A stretch of 64,000 bases of DNA from Pelobates cultripes. Its lineage: Eukaryota > Chordata > Amphibia > Anura > Pelobatidae. Under the pieces are notes generated by a model. That model worked only from the letters and a program-made list of their open reading frames with translations, ran no database searches and was not told the DNA's origin. This document shows positions 34,583 through 46,017 of this stretch, piece after piece. The stretch spans positions 248,722,265-248,786,264 of the forward strand of contig OW240912.1 of the NCBI GenBank assembly GCA_933207985.1, in the 5' to 3' direction. The translations under genes and the position numbers were made by a program. The number at the start of each line of letters is the position of its first letter. Positions within the stretch are counted from its first letter, which is position 1.

Positions 34583-37500
34583 ATGGTGTTGACATTTATA
34601 TCTTTGAACACTAAAGGGCTCAACTCCCCGAATAAACGGAGACTGGCACTATTGGAAGCGAAAAGGGCTAAAGCTCAAATTGCATTCTTCCAAGAAACGC
34701 ACTTCCAATGGGGTAAAAGACCTAAATTTAACTCACCTCTCTATCCTTTGGACTTTCACTCCTGTTTCTCTAAAAAGAAGCGGGGAGTGTCGATCCTTAT
34801 TGGGAAGGATGTGGCGTTTGAACTAGTAAAAAAACGTACAGACAAACAGGGAAGATACTTAATTATACAATGTTTGCTGAATAATGCCCCATACACATTA
34901 ATTAACGTCTATGGCCCTCATACAGCACAGGCCGCATTTCTCCTCAATATTTTTAATGCCATGGATGAAGGCAGACTGGGGGAGGTAGTGATAGGTGGGG
35001 ACACGAATTTCATTCTAGATACTCAACTAGACACGTCTTCTTCGCACACAGTGAAAGCATCTACTGAAACAGGCAGGAAAACAACCTCCGGGCACATTAA
35101 CCAACTTCTCTTAGAGCAGAATTTTATAGACCCATGGAGGGTGACACATCCGCAAGAAAAGGATTTCACATTTCACTCAGTGGCACATAACTCGTACTCC
35201 CGAATAGACCGCTTCCTGATACCTACCTCCTTGATTAGCAACGTGGTCAACACAACTATAGGCCTTATAACGTGGTAGGACCATGCGCCGATCATTCTCC
35301 ACTTGAATGAACAATTCCCTGCTAAAGGGAGAGGAACTTGGCGGCTTAACGAAAGCTTGCTCAACGACCCCAAAATATTAGAAGACCTACATAGGGAACT
35401 GGAGGTCTATTTTTCGACTAATTCTCAACCAAACACACCCACAGAAGTTATGTGGTTAGCCCATAAGGCATACATTAGGGGTGTATTAACTAAGCACGCG
35501 AGCAGGGCCAAAGCGGCGCGTATAGCTAAATACATAAACCTCACCAGCCGCCTCACAACATTAAACACATGTAATAAACAAACACCCTCAAAGACGCACC
35601 TTAGGGAGATTACAGAAGTACGTGCGCAATTACAAGAACTGGAAGTGGCTAAAACAAACTTTTTCCTAAGGCGTCTCAAAGCCAAATTCTATGAGCAAGG
35701 AAACAGGGCAGGGAAAGTACTTGCCTCCAGGCTTAAAAAACGTAACCTCGCAACTAAAATAGCTTACATTCACAACCCCCAGGGTCAGAAAATCGTAAAC
35801 CCTGATAAAATAGTTCAGGAATTTGCTCAGTTTTACCACACACTCTATAATCTTAAAGATGATAACCTGACACCCCAACCCACACAAGAACAGATAGACG
35901 AATTTCTAGGGAAGGTCCAGCTACCCTTGCTGCCCAATGATAAGATATCTGACCTTATTAAACCAATTTCCGTTGAGGAAGTTACACAAATGATTAAAGA
36001 TTTACCCAATTCTAAATCGCCAGGACCAGATGGACTCTCCTCCATATACTATAAAACCTTCCAAACTGCTCTTACACCACACTTAATTTCTTTGTTTAAC
36101 CAAGGTTTCACACAAGGTAAATTACCTGGTGAAATGCTACGAGCTCACATAGTCACTCTACCCAAACCAGGTAAAAAACCCACAGCATGCGCTAATTTCC
36201 GCCCGATATCCCTATTGAATATTGATACCAAACTATATGCAAAAATTCTGGCGACTAGACTCAAACATTTACTCCCCACTCTAATCCACTATAACCAATC
36301 TGGCTTTGTCAAAGGCAGACAGGGCTCAGACAATTCTAGGCTTCTTCTTAATGTCCTGGAGGGTCTCAACACTAACAAACTGGGAGGACTGTTGCTCGCA
36401 TTAGATGCGGAAAAAGCCTTTGATAGGCTCAATTGGCTATACATGAAATCGGCACTAAATAAATTTGGCTTTCCTTCAGCATTCATAACAGCAATTATGG
36501 CCTTATATTCCTCTCCAGAAGCTAGTGTCACCAACGCAGGATTCGTTTCCACACCCTTTCCAATTTCGAACGGAACGAGACAGGGTTGTCCTTTGTCCCC
36601 CCTGCTTTTTATACTATGTCTAGAACCCTTAGCCCAGATCATTCGGCAGGACCCAAACATTCACGGAGTCACTGTCGGCGAACACCAATACAAACTCTCA
36701 TTATTCGCTGATGACATTCTGCTGACACTGACGAGGCCAAAGATATCACTCCCAAACCTCATGCCCATCCTACAAACCTTTGGCTCTATCTCGTATTACA
36801 AACTTAATACGGCTAAGACTCAAGCCCTGCCTATTAATCTCCCCTTGCAGAATGCTGAGGAATTAAAAAAGACCTTCGATTTCGATTGGAGGACGGAGTC
36901 GGTAACCTATTTGGGAGTGCTTGTTGCCAAATCAATACATACTATATACAAACTAAACCATGTCCCTCTCTTAGAAATAATCCGTAAAGAGCTGAATTCA
37001 TGGAAAGAAGTGATGATCTCATGGGCAGGGAGAATCAACGCGGTGAAAATGATGGCCCTACCTAAACTACTGTACTTATTTCGTATGCTACCGGTACCTA
37101 TCCCACAAAGCTTTTGCAAGAAAGCCCAGTCCATTATTAATAACTTTATATGGGGAAACAAACGTGCGAGAGTAGCGAGTTCCACATTGTATAGACCATT
37201 CCAGATGGGAGGGATGGGGGTACCCCAGGTGGCCATGTATCACCTGGCGGCCATACTATCCCAAGCAGTAAATCTTCACGCAGACAAGGGACGACTACTT
37301 TGGGTCGACATGGAACGCAAACAATGGCCTAAGGAAACCCTCCTAGAGTATATGTGGTCCCCACCAGCTAAACGGGGGAAAGCACGTACACTCTTCTCAA
37401 CAACGAAACTGACCATACACATATGGGATAAGTACAAGGCACTTCAAACTAAGACTTCCAGATTCCATAGACTGGCTCCACTGACCGCCATGTCCACAGT

Positions 37501-38392
37501 GTTACCATGGCTCCCACTATCCACATGGGCGAAAGCGGGCATCACTAGTATCTCCCAGCTACTCTCTGGTACGGGAATCACTCCTTTTGCCGACCTCCAA
37601 CAGAAGTACAGTCTAGCCCCTAGATACATATTCCCTTACCTCCAAATTAAAAGTGCATTATTGGAGCATGTCGATAGGACCTTAGAGGGCAAGGCTGGAG
37701 AACCAAATCAGCAATGCGACCTGCTTATGTCATGTTGGAAATGTCCCCTTAGGCCTAAATTGCTCTCAAAGTGCTACAAAGCAATATCGAACTTCCCACT
37801 CTCCCCATCCCTGTCTTTTATGTCCCAATGGGAAAAAGAAAGCGGAACAACTCTCCTTCCCCACAAATGGCTAGCACTGGTTAATGCACTGACTGGTCAT
37901 ACTGCGTGCTACTCACACATAGAAGCTCACAGAAAGCTAATGTACCGATGGTATCTGACACCAGACAGGCTCAGCAAAATCTATCCAAACACCTCTGACC
38001 GATGTTGGAGGTGCCGAGCCCAAGGAGGCACGATGCTCCACATATGGTGGGGATGTGACCTTATTCAGCCATTGTGGTTGGTGGTCGCAAGATTGCTTAG
38101 CAACGTAGATATTATTCTCCCGCTGGAGTTTGGGTCCTGCCTTTGGTTGGACCTTCCCCCCAGCTGGACGAAGCAGGAGAGGGGACTGGCCGCACAGGTG
38201 ATACTGGCGGCTAGGGCTCTCATAGCGCTCAATTGGAAATCAACCATTTGCCCGTCTGAAAAGAACCTCATGGACAAAATCCGACTAAATTATGTGTATG
38301 ATATCTCTTCTGCGATAACTCCTAACCAAAAACATAAAATATCTAAAACCTGGGAACCTTGGTGTCGCCACTATCAATTTCAGCCTCCATAA
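34583..38392 (+). pseudogene. L1 ORF2 (endonuclease-RT), one stop codon
   Basis: The frame covers 1269 codons and is broken once, by TAG at 35276-35278. The N-terminal APE-type endonuclease shows SLNTKGLN, QETH, NVYGPH, GGDTNF and SRIDRF. The stop falls in the last endonuclease motif, where the relative at 61.1 kb reads ITWSEHAPI. The reverse transcriptase follows with SPGPDGL, FRPISLLNID, QSGFVKGRQ, LDAEKAFDR, GTRQGCPLSPLLF and FADD (codons 708-711). Near the C-terminus is a CWRC...HIWWGC zinc-knuckle-like motif. No frameshift is seen. The stop looks like a single-base change of a Ser codon. Confidence 0.92.
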
Positions 38393-39202
38393 AACCATCA
38401 TCCGGCCTGAGACCCGGATCATACACACACCTGTTACTAACGGTATTATATTTCTAAAAAAAACAAAAAAAAACAGGGACTTTAGCGCAAGGAACGCCTT
38501 AGATCCCCCCCCCCCTCGGCCTCCACCTAGATGCTGGATAGCAATCAGATTGTGTCTCCCTCACGTTAAATTGTTAAACTGTTTTTTGTTACACTATATT
38601 CTACCTTATTTTTTTCGGTTTCACTTTTTGTTTAGGAAGGTTCAGGCAGAGCATTACCTGGTCACCTGTGCAATACCTCACAGAATTCCACACTTCTCAG
38701 GGATACATAGGAGGCATTAACAGCGTAGGCAGGGAGCCCCGTCCAGTGGAGGGACAGTAAGACCTTAAAAGCAAGAGGGCCAAACCTTGAGCCTCCTTGA
38801 TCCCCCCCAAACGCCCTACAAGGTTAAGGTATGCGACATACAAGCAGATCGCATAACAAATAGGCTAGAAATAACTAGAGCATCGCCCTCAGCGCACGCA
38901 AGAAGCTGATAGCTCCATGGCCTCATCGACGAGATACACTTGGAGGGTGAACAGTGGGGTATAGGTAGTGCCAGTTTTGACTTGGGATGAGCAGCAACTA
39001 CTTTACGCCCAAATAACTGCGCACCTAGTTAGACGGTGATTAACATGAAATGTGAATGTCATTGTGATGTATCAGATTCTCTGTACTGTAACCCTGAACC
39101 CCTTACCCTACCCTTTTTTTCCTTCTGTACCCACTCCCTACTCTCCTTTGTGTCAGAAAAAACCAATAAACTCAAATTTAAAAAAAAAAAGTGGTTAGCT
39201 GG

Positions 39203-39457
39203 ATCCACAATGGGCAGCAGTGATTAGCTGAGAGTGTCAACTGACCACTTTCAGTCTATCACAGCTACCATTGCTGGTATAAATAGGTGTTTGTAATTAG
39301 CCATACCTTCAGTGAGTGGCAAGTTGTGGTTGGCCAGGGATCCTCATTTAGTATTCAACTGCTTCAAAAATAGTTTAAACAATGAGTGTAGCTATGGGGG
39401 ACAGTAGGCACAATAACAAATTCAATGAGATAAAATGCCTACATTGTCCCTTTAACT
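39203..39457. mobile_element. T2-like MITE, right half split by the LINE
   Basis: The sequence resumes with gatccacaatgggcagcag after the LINE tail and ends gcctacattgtccctttaa. It continues the element whose left end is at about 32677. Confidence 0.65.
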
Positions 39458-40112
39458 AAGGAAAAGTGGGATACTAGCCAGTGCAGCTAATCAGTTAGCA
39501 CATAAGTTTGTTTAACTTTATGTAAAAAAAAAAACTAAATGCACAAGATATTTCATGGAAATGTTACGTTTTATGTAGCACTTGCTTGCTGAATCACCTG
39601 GTGAAAAATGTATATATTTTAAAGACTTGGCTTGATATCATTGGTACAAACCCATTCATTTGGGCAAAATTATCAGCCAGGTAGGATTTATATGGAGATC
39701 ATTTACAGACTCAAAGACAAAATATTAAAAAATTCTCCAACTCAGTTATGTTGGCCTCAAATACTTGAAGAGTCTGAAGTGCTATTGCAGCATATCCCTA
39801 AAAGGTGCAATTGATTTGCCTTGAACAAACCTTACTCTAGTTAATAAACCCTACAGTAGAGGGGTGCACAAAAGGTAGATCCCAGATGTAAAACTAAAAC
39901 TCCCATGATGCTTTGGAATGAATTTAAAATGGCAAAGTATCATGGAAGCTGTAGTTTAAAAACAGCTGGGGATATACCTTTCAGGCACCCCTGCTATAGT
40001 ACATTTGTTCCAGACTTTAAAATGGCCAAGAGTAGATAAAAGTATCAACATTTACATAAAATGTTTGATTGTGAGAGAAGAAAGTATACTAAATAAAAAG
40101 TAATATTCATAG
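39458..40112. other. Sequence downstream of TCEANC
   Basis: No coding sequence is seen. From 39841 the sequence is the source (or partner) of the duplication found at 41311-42408. It contains an aactcccatgatgctttgg-type hAT MITE remnant around 39850-39995. Confidence 0.5.
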
Positions 40113-40312
40113 TCTTGGTTATAAAAGGTATCTTGTTAGTTTATTTTTTTAACATCCTTCCCTCCTCCGTTGATCATAGCACCGAGTTTTAGTAACCTGT
40201 ATATGACCGGACTCACAAACAAATCCATTTATCGTGGTACCATTTTTCACCACATATACTACATACAACAAATGTCATCATTTCTTCATCTGGATTTCCA
40301 GTGCGCACCCAA
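39841..40312 (-). repeat. Duplicated segment including TCEANC 3' end, copy 1
   Basis: This 472-bp segment runs from sequence downstream of TCEANC into its last 33 codons. It recurs at 41311-42408, where a MITE interrupts it. Both copies share ttaataaacc at the left edge and gtgcgcacccaa at the right edge. Confidence 0.9.
40140..40145 (-). terminator. TCEANC: TCEANC poly(A) signal
   Basis: TTTATT on the plus strand gives AATAAA on the coding strand, 68 nt past the stop codon. It would end the transcript about 10-30 nt further on, near 40110-40130, giving a short 3' UTR. Confidence 0.65.
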
Positions 40313-41235
40313 CCAGGTAGAAACAAAGTCCCTCTGGAAATCATAGTTACTGTGCAGTTAAAATTCTCACACTTCTGACATTTAATTTTATTAGTCTGGA
40401 CTCCATCAACACTCTGAGGAAGCTGGTGTTCCTGTATGCCTGCCTCTGTGTAGCTAGCTCGAAGTTTCCTAAGCTCTTGACTAGCCATTTCCATTGAACT
40501 CATCTGAGCAAATCTCATTGGACTTAAATCTCCTGAGAAAAGTTGGCTTCTAAGATGCTTATTTTGGGGATTCTTTAAATTAGATACTTTACTTCTGATG
40601 CAGTTTCTATATTTTTTGTCATGCCCAGAATGAAGAGAAAATATGTATTTCTCTATCTCCTCTGCCAAGTGCTGTGCTTTCTCTTGGTACTCTATATTTT
40701 CTGTTAGGGCTCGGCACAGAAGAGCTGTAGATGTAGTCCTTAGAGCACTATCTTCAACAGCTATTTTCTCTTGACAGAGATTCACAGCAAATTTGGGCTG
40801 ACTACTGCAAAGTTCATGTGTACTAGACTCCTTATTCAAGTACTCTTCATTAGAAGACAGTGAAATACTTGGAATTCCAACATCAAGTATTCTTTGATCA
40901 TTCTGCTGAAGTGGGTCTCTACAGCTTACGGCAACTTTTTCAGAAATTCTATTGTCTTTACACATAGGACGCTCATTGTTTAAGGTACTGGTTTTAACAC
41001 AGCCTTTTTTATACAATGTTTTCCATTTAGATAGTAGGCACTTTGTTCTCTTTCTCAGGTCTCCTTGTGGGCAGCTCTTAAGAACTCTATAGATAACGCT
41101 GACAATGTCTGTTTGTTGTAGAATTTCTAAAGTGACATCATAAGTTTCAAAATCAGTAAGGTGAAATGCAATGTCCTCATACTTTCGTTCAAGCAGAAGA
41201 TTCTCCACTTGTAAAGCTCTGCATGTTAACTCCAT
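40213..41235 (-). CDS. TCEANC: TFIIS-like elongation factor TCEANC (complete coding exon)
   Basis: The 340-residue product matches TCEANC (transcription elongation factor A N-terminal and central domain containing). The N-terminal TFIIS/LW helical domain covers about 1-75 (FHLTDFETYDVTLEILQQTD, CLLSKWKTLYKK). A variable Ser-rich linker follows. The central domain is about 165-275 (IRSKVSNLKNP, MASQELRKLRASYTEAGIQE). The C-terminus has a zinc-ribbon-like fold with Cys286/Cys289 and Cys325/Cys328. Acidic D316-E317 sit where TFIIS has its catalytic hairpin. Human TCEANC is about the same length. The coding region is one exon with acceptor tttccattggcag 18 nt before the ATG. Upstream exons were not found. 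Confidence 0.95.
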   Translation of the reverse strand: MELTCRALQVENLLLERKYEDIAFHLTDFETYDVTLEILQQTDIVSVIYRVLKSCPQGDLRKRTKCLLSKWKTLYKKGCVKTSTLNNERPMCKDNRISEKVAVSCRDPLQQNDQRILDVGIPSISLSSNEEYLNKESSTHELCSSQPKFAVNLCQEKIAVEDSALRTTSTALLCRALTENIEYQEKAQHLAEEIEKYIFSLHSGHDKKYRNCIRSKVSNLKNPQNKHLRSQLFSGDLSPMRFAQMSSMEMASQELRKLRASYTEAGIQEHQLPQSVDGVQTNKIKCQKCENFNCTVTMISRGTLFLPGWVRTGNPDEEMMTFVVCSICGEKWYHDKWICL

Positions 41236-41253
41236 ATTAATTTTCTAGAATTC

Positions 41254-41255
41254 CT
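41254..41255 (-). other. TCEANC: Splice acceptor of TCEANC coding exon
   Basis: On the minus strand tttttttatgtttccattggcag ends in AG at these bases. The exon starts at 41253 and the ATG follows after 18 nt. The 5' partner exon is not identified in the window. Confidence 0.75.
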
Positions 41256-41310
41256 GCCAATGGAAACATAAAAAAAATGAAGTGTGATGAAATCACTAAC
41301 TTTGCAAATG

Positions 41311-42408
41311 TTAATAAACCATATAGTACAGGGGTGTCCAAAAGGTAGATCCCAGATGTTGTAAAACTACAACTCCCATGATGCGTTGCATGCTTCTGGA
41401 ATGCATTTAGAATGGAAAAGCATCATGGAAGCTGTAGTTTAAAAACATCTGGGGATATACCTTTTGGGCACCCCTGCTATAGTACATTTGTTCCAGACTT
41501 TAAAAGGGCCAAAAGTAGATAAAAGTATCAACATTTACATAAATGTTTGACTGTGAGAGAAGAAAGTATCCTGAATAAAAAGTAATATTCATAGTCTTGG
41601 TTATAAAAGGTATCTTGTTAGTTTATTTTTTTATTTTTTTTTAAGAAAGGCACACATTTAAAGGGACACTATAGTCACCAGAACAACTACAGCTTATTGA
41701 ATTTGTTCTGGTGAGTAGACTCATTACCTTCAGGCTTTTTGCTGTAAACACTGTTTTTTTCAGAGAAAATGCAGTGTTTAAATTACAGCCTAGTGATAAC
41801 TTCACTGGCCACTCCCCAGATAGCTGTTAGAGATCCTTCCTGGGTCATGGCTGCCTAAAATGCATCCAAACATTCAGTGTCTCCTCCCTCTGCATGCAGA
41901 CACTGAACGTTCCTTAATACAGATTAATTGATTCAATTCATCTCTATGAGGAGATGCTGATTGGCCAGGGCTGTGTTTGAATCATGCTGGCTCTGCCCCT
42001 GATCTGCCTCTTTGTCAGTCTCAGTCAATCTTTTTGGGAAGCATTCTGATTGGATCGGGCTGCCACTTCTGATGATGTCAACAGACTGCTTGTTTTTTTT
42101 TGAGGCAAACAGCATGCAGAGTTACAGCTTCTGGCTTGAATACAGTAAGATTTTGCTATATTTATGGAGGCATGAGGGGCGGGGGGCTAGATGGTGGTGT
42201 TAACACTATAGGGTCAGGTTTGTGTTCCTGACCCTATAGTGATCCTTTAACATCCTTCCTTCCTCCGTTGATCATAGCACCGAATTTTAGTAACCCGTAT
42301 ATGACCGGGCTCACAGACATCCATTTATGGTGGTACCATTTTTCACCACATGTACTACATACAACAAATGTCATCATTTCTTCATCTGGATTTCCAGTGC
42401 GCACCCAA
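41311..42408 (-). pseudogene. Partial copy of TCEANC 3' end, split by a MITE
   Basis: Two parts (41311-41657 and 42251-42408) are a diverged direct copy of 39841-40312. The coding-derived part (42311-42408) covers the last 33 codons with a 2-nt deletion close to the stop. The AATAAA equivalent is retained at 41622-41627. The copy begins 58 bp upstream of the TCEANC coding exon, in the same orientation, so it lies in the preceding intron. Confidence 0.88.
41658..42250. mobile_element. T2-like MITE inside the TCEANC partial copy
   Basis: TTAA lies at 41658-41661 and 42247-42250. The ends are TTAAAGGGACACTATAGTCA and gaccctatagtgatcctttaa. The undisturbed partner at 40149-40152 reads ttttTTAAcatcc, so the target TTAA is visible in the unoccupied copy. 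About 30 bp of extra T-rich sequence also precedes the insertion. Confidence 0.92.
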
Positions 42409-43048
42409 GACTTCTTAAATTAAAACATATGATTTTTTCCCCACTACTTTTAAACATTATAGAGATAGGAAACAAAACATGTATAACTAACGCTATATTA
42501 TTCCCTTACCTATGTAGGTGTCCACTGCAATTGCAGGGGTTTAAAAGTCAAACTTTATTTACCTTACATCCCGTGGAGCACTGTTCTCTGTGCTAACTTG
42601 GTTATAGCTGTGCGAGCACCTTCCTGACAGCCACTATAGTCATGCAATGAAAGCTTTATAGTTTCTGCAAAACATAAATGTTTTCAATTGCAGGGCTAAA
42701 AAGATAGGGATGCACCCTATTACAAAACTAAATAAAATACATTTAATAAAAAAATAAAAATAAAAGACAGGGGCATCAGATTAAGAGGTCTGGGTACCTA
42801 CAAACTCTCTTAAAATGTGTTATATATGACTAGCAAATGTCCAGCAGCCTTAAAAGGTACACTATAGTGTCCCTCTGTCCCTTCTCCCTTCCTCCCAGTG
42901 GCAGGATTAAAAACCAAAAAAAAAAAAAAAATGCACATGTGCGGCAAGACACGCACATTAAGCCTACCCCATAGGAAAGCATTGAATAAATGCTTTTCTA
43001 TGTGGATTTTGAACATGGTGGACATCCTCATGCGTTATGAGTACATGT
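42409..43048. other. Sequence upstream of TCEANC coding exon
   Basis: No coding exon is seen. It contains a poly-A run at 42917-42931 and T2-like fragments near 42.86 and 43.0 kb. Confidence 0.4.
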
Positions 43049-43540
43049 TTAAAGGGACACTAGGCACCCAGACCACTTCAGCTAATTGAAGCAGTCTGGG
43101 TGATGTGAACCTTTTGCACTTAGTGCTGCAATGTAAAACATTGCAGTTTCAGTGAACTGCAATGTTTACATTGCAGCTCTAAGTTTGCCCTCAGTGGCTG
43201 TCTAACAGACAGTAACTAGAGGGCTTCCGGAATCCAAACGGACTTTTGGCCCGTTATCTGACGGTGGAGGTCCTTACGGACCTCCAGCGTCACATTTTCC
43301 CCATAGAAAAGCATTGAAATGCATGCGCATTAGGCTCATCCCCACCGGCTGACATCAGTACGGGAGGAGCGTGGGCGGAGTCTGACCCGGCGCCAAGGGA
43401 CTTCGGCGCTGGATTCAGGTAAGTGGCTGAAGGGGTTTTAAACCCTTTAGCGATGTGGGATGTTGGGCAGGAGGGCACTCCAGGAGCCTATAGTGCTAGG
43501 ATAATGGGTTTGTTTTCCTGGCACTATAGGATCCCTTTAA
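43049..43540. mobile_element. T2-like MITE, full length
   Basis: TTAA lies at 43049-43052 and 43537-43540. The left end is TTAAAGGGACACTAGGCACC and the right end ctataggatccctttaa. The interior matches 23480-23841 and the right half matches 1-114. Confidence 0.88.
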
Positions 43541-43832
43541 GAACCTTGTATTTGAACTAACTAATGCATAAATGCATTGTCATATGTCATTTAGGCTGTG
43601 TCATTTATGGTGACACAAATTAAATTTAAAAGAGCTAATAAAACTGATAGTAAGTCATTATAATTAACCAATGAGTACATGTTAGCATCAAAGGTTTTAG
43701 AATATGAGCTCAATTGGAGCTTCATGACAAAATTCTAGGAGAATTAATCAATGAATACATAACGTAATTTATGGGGAAGTTTAACATTCCAAATTGAAAT
43801 TGGCCAATGAAATTCGACAAACAGAGCTTGAG

Positions 43833-43880
<48 letters not shown>

Positions 43881-44230
43881 AGCTAACACAAATATATCAT
43901 TTCCTATGAGGACTACACTACTGATCCAGGATGGAATTTATTAAGATCAGCAAAAGTACTGAACTTCTAGTATGAAACAAGTACACCTTCCAGCAAGAGA
44001 AAATTGGGAGTACACAATATATTACATTCTTTGGATGGTGTTGGCACAAGGAGCCTGAAGAGAGCAACCACACACCCAACAAGGTTGGCATGGAAGTTAA
44101 GAGGATTCCTGGTGTATTTACAGTAAAAACTGGCAGGACATAGGCTTCCACCTACTTCCACTGTTGGTGTAACAAACTGCAGTCATCGGTTTGCGAATGG
44201 GACATACATTTAAAGGGTTATTCCAAGCAG
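43541..44230. other. Sequence without gene, with (AT)n tract
   Basis: An AT dinucleotide run covers about 43834-43876. The remainder is unassigned. Confidence 0.5.
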
Positions 44231-44390
44231 GTAGCATCTGGAGGGCCAGAGATTAGAGAACTCTGTTCTCTAAACTCTGGCCCTCCAGATGCTACCGAAC
44301 TAGAACTCCCATGATACTTTGAATGAAACAGATAGCCAGAGAATCATGGGAGTTCAGCAATATCTGGAGGGCCAGAGTTTCTAGAAATCT
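44231..44390. mobile_element. hAT-like foldback element(s)
   Basis: 44231-44260 and 44266-44295 form a hairpin with 30-bp arms and one mismatch (gtagcatctggagggccaga). A second inverted pair built on actcccatgat and atcatgggagt follows. The motifs match the family at 28554-28690. Exact ends and target duplication are unclear. Confidence 0.6.
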
Positions 44391-45793
44391 GTTTTAGAGC
44401 AAGAGAGACAATTGCAGGTTGCATTTAGTAGTCATACCCAATGTTAATCTTTCTCTCATCTATCTCTCAACAGAGTCTACCTGTACCAATCTTTTAATGC
44501 CGTTACAGACATGCACTGACACTGCACATACAACCATATACCAAGCACAAACACTGAACAACTATATAGTGGGACAACTATATAGAAAAAAAATAGTTAG
44601 ACCTATAAGTTGTATAAACAATAATACATTTATTAATTATAATACACAGTGCAAGGTTGTAATAGTTTGAGTCCATGATCAAGCTGACTCTGTCCATAGG
44701 CAGAACATTTTCAGTAAGAAATGCAGAGAGCTACTGATGGTATGGCCCAACACCAAAATGGTACAAACAAGCACCTATAGACAAAAATAGGAAAGCTTTA
44801 AAAAAAAAAAAAAAAAAAACTTGCTTGAATTTTTGAAACTCCTCCATGACATGGTTTATAGTTTCCACAGTTTTCTGAATCTTCTTGTTTCTCTCAACAA
44901 CATTTGCCATTAGGTGTTATTGGGCTGCACACAGAAAAAAAATAGTGCTTGACTTTGATTGTAAAATTCTGCAATGTATCAATTTTTATAACGTAAATAT
45001 ATACGTATGTATTCTACTTACTGGGAAGAGGGGGAAGCACTGCAGCAGATAGAGGAGAAGATTAGAAATTGGGGAACAAGAGAGTAAAGAGTACAGAAGG
45101 AATTATGGGAAGGCTTCGTCTATATATAGCTGTGTATATATAGCAGTGTCGGTGGCTAGGGTCCAGTGGAAACCGGGCTGGCAAGGTAAAGGTTAAGGAC
45201 AGAAGCTGTGATAGCTGCTATGGTCTGCTCTACTTCAGTGTGGATTCCTCTTTGTGTAAATTGAGGATTGTCCCTCACCACCTGCAACCTCTGCTGAGGT
45301 TGCACTAGCAGATATTTGAAGTCCACTTGGACTCTTAATAGGCCAGAGCCTGTTTGGCTCTGGCAGACTTGAGTGCCATAGGTTGCTTACCCCTGGCCTA
45401 GATACAAATAGACCTCTATAGCCCTTACACAGAAATCTCAGCCCCCTAGCCAAACATACTACTCCACAAATAAAAATCTGCACTTTTATAAAAGTCACTT
45501 GCCAGGCTGTTAAACTCAGAGTCGGGAGGTTGTCTCCACTAATGCCTTTTACTGGAGCACAGGGCCGCATTCAGGGCATGACAATCGTAACGGTTGTCAT
45601 GGGCCCGGCGGTCCTGGGGGGCCCGGACTGCTCAGGTCGTCCGGGCCCCACATTCAGTGGTGTACAACATACCGGGTCGCAGGGGGCCCTGCGACCCCAG
45701 TATGTACCCACTGGGCCAACCTCTTCTCCTTGGGGGCCCAACAGCCGGTCACCTCAGGGCCCCCCAGAGGCTGGCCCTGCTGACACCGGGCGG
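44391..45793. other. Sequence without gene
   Basis: No coding exon is seen. A poly-A run lies at about 44800-44819. A hAT-like end (minus strand CAGGGGTAAGCAACCTATGG) lies at about 45375-45395. GC-rich repeat sequence starts near 45548. Confidence 0.45.
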
Positions 45794-45966
45794 GCGCGCG
45801 AGGGAGCACTGTCCCTGGCTGAGTGTTTCCTCTTCAGCTCCCTCGTGCACCGCACTGATGCCGGAGCCGGAAGATGACGTCATCTTCCGGCACCAGCTTC
45901 AGTACGCGGCGCGCGAGGGAGCTGAAGAGGAAGCACTCAGCCAGGGACAGTGCTCCCTCGCGCGCG
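45794..45966. repeat. 173-bp palindrome centred on a CRE
   Basis: The left arm 45794-45845 and right arm about 45915-45966 are inverted with one mismatch over about 52 bp. At the centre 45866-45891 is a perfect 26-nt palindrome containing GGAAGATGACGTCATCTTCC, that is a TGACGTCA octamer with GGAAG on both sides. The intervening bases are partly self-complementary too. Related repeats without the full arms lie at 12.1-12.4 and 19.85-20.1 kb. Confidence 0.92.
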
Positions 45967-46017
45967 CGCGCAGGAACAGCCGCCGGGTGTCACCACTGGA
46001 CCCCAGGGAATCCCCTC

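Larger units (their letters stand above)
32721..39190 (+). mobile_element. Near-complete L1-like LINE (6.47 kb)
   Basis: The element has a 5' leader of about 136 bp, ORF1, a 760-bp inter-ORF region, ORF2, a 3' UTR of about 790 bp with AATAAA at 39165-39170, and an A tail. The flanking direct repeat aaaagtggttagctgg lies at about 32706-32721 and 39187-39202. This shows target-primed insertion into a T2-like MITE, whose two halves lie at about 32677-32705 and 39203-39457. The family is the L1/Tx1 group as found in frogs and fish. Confidence 0.93.
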
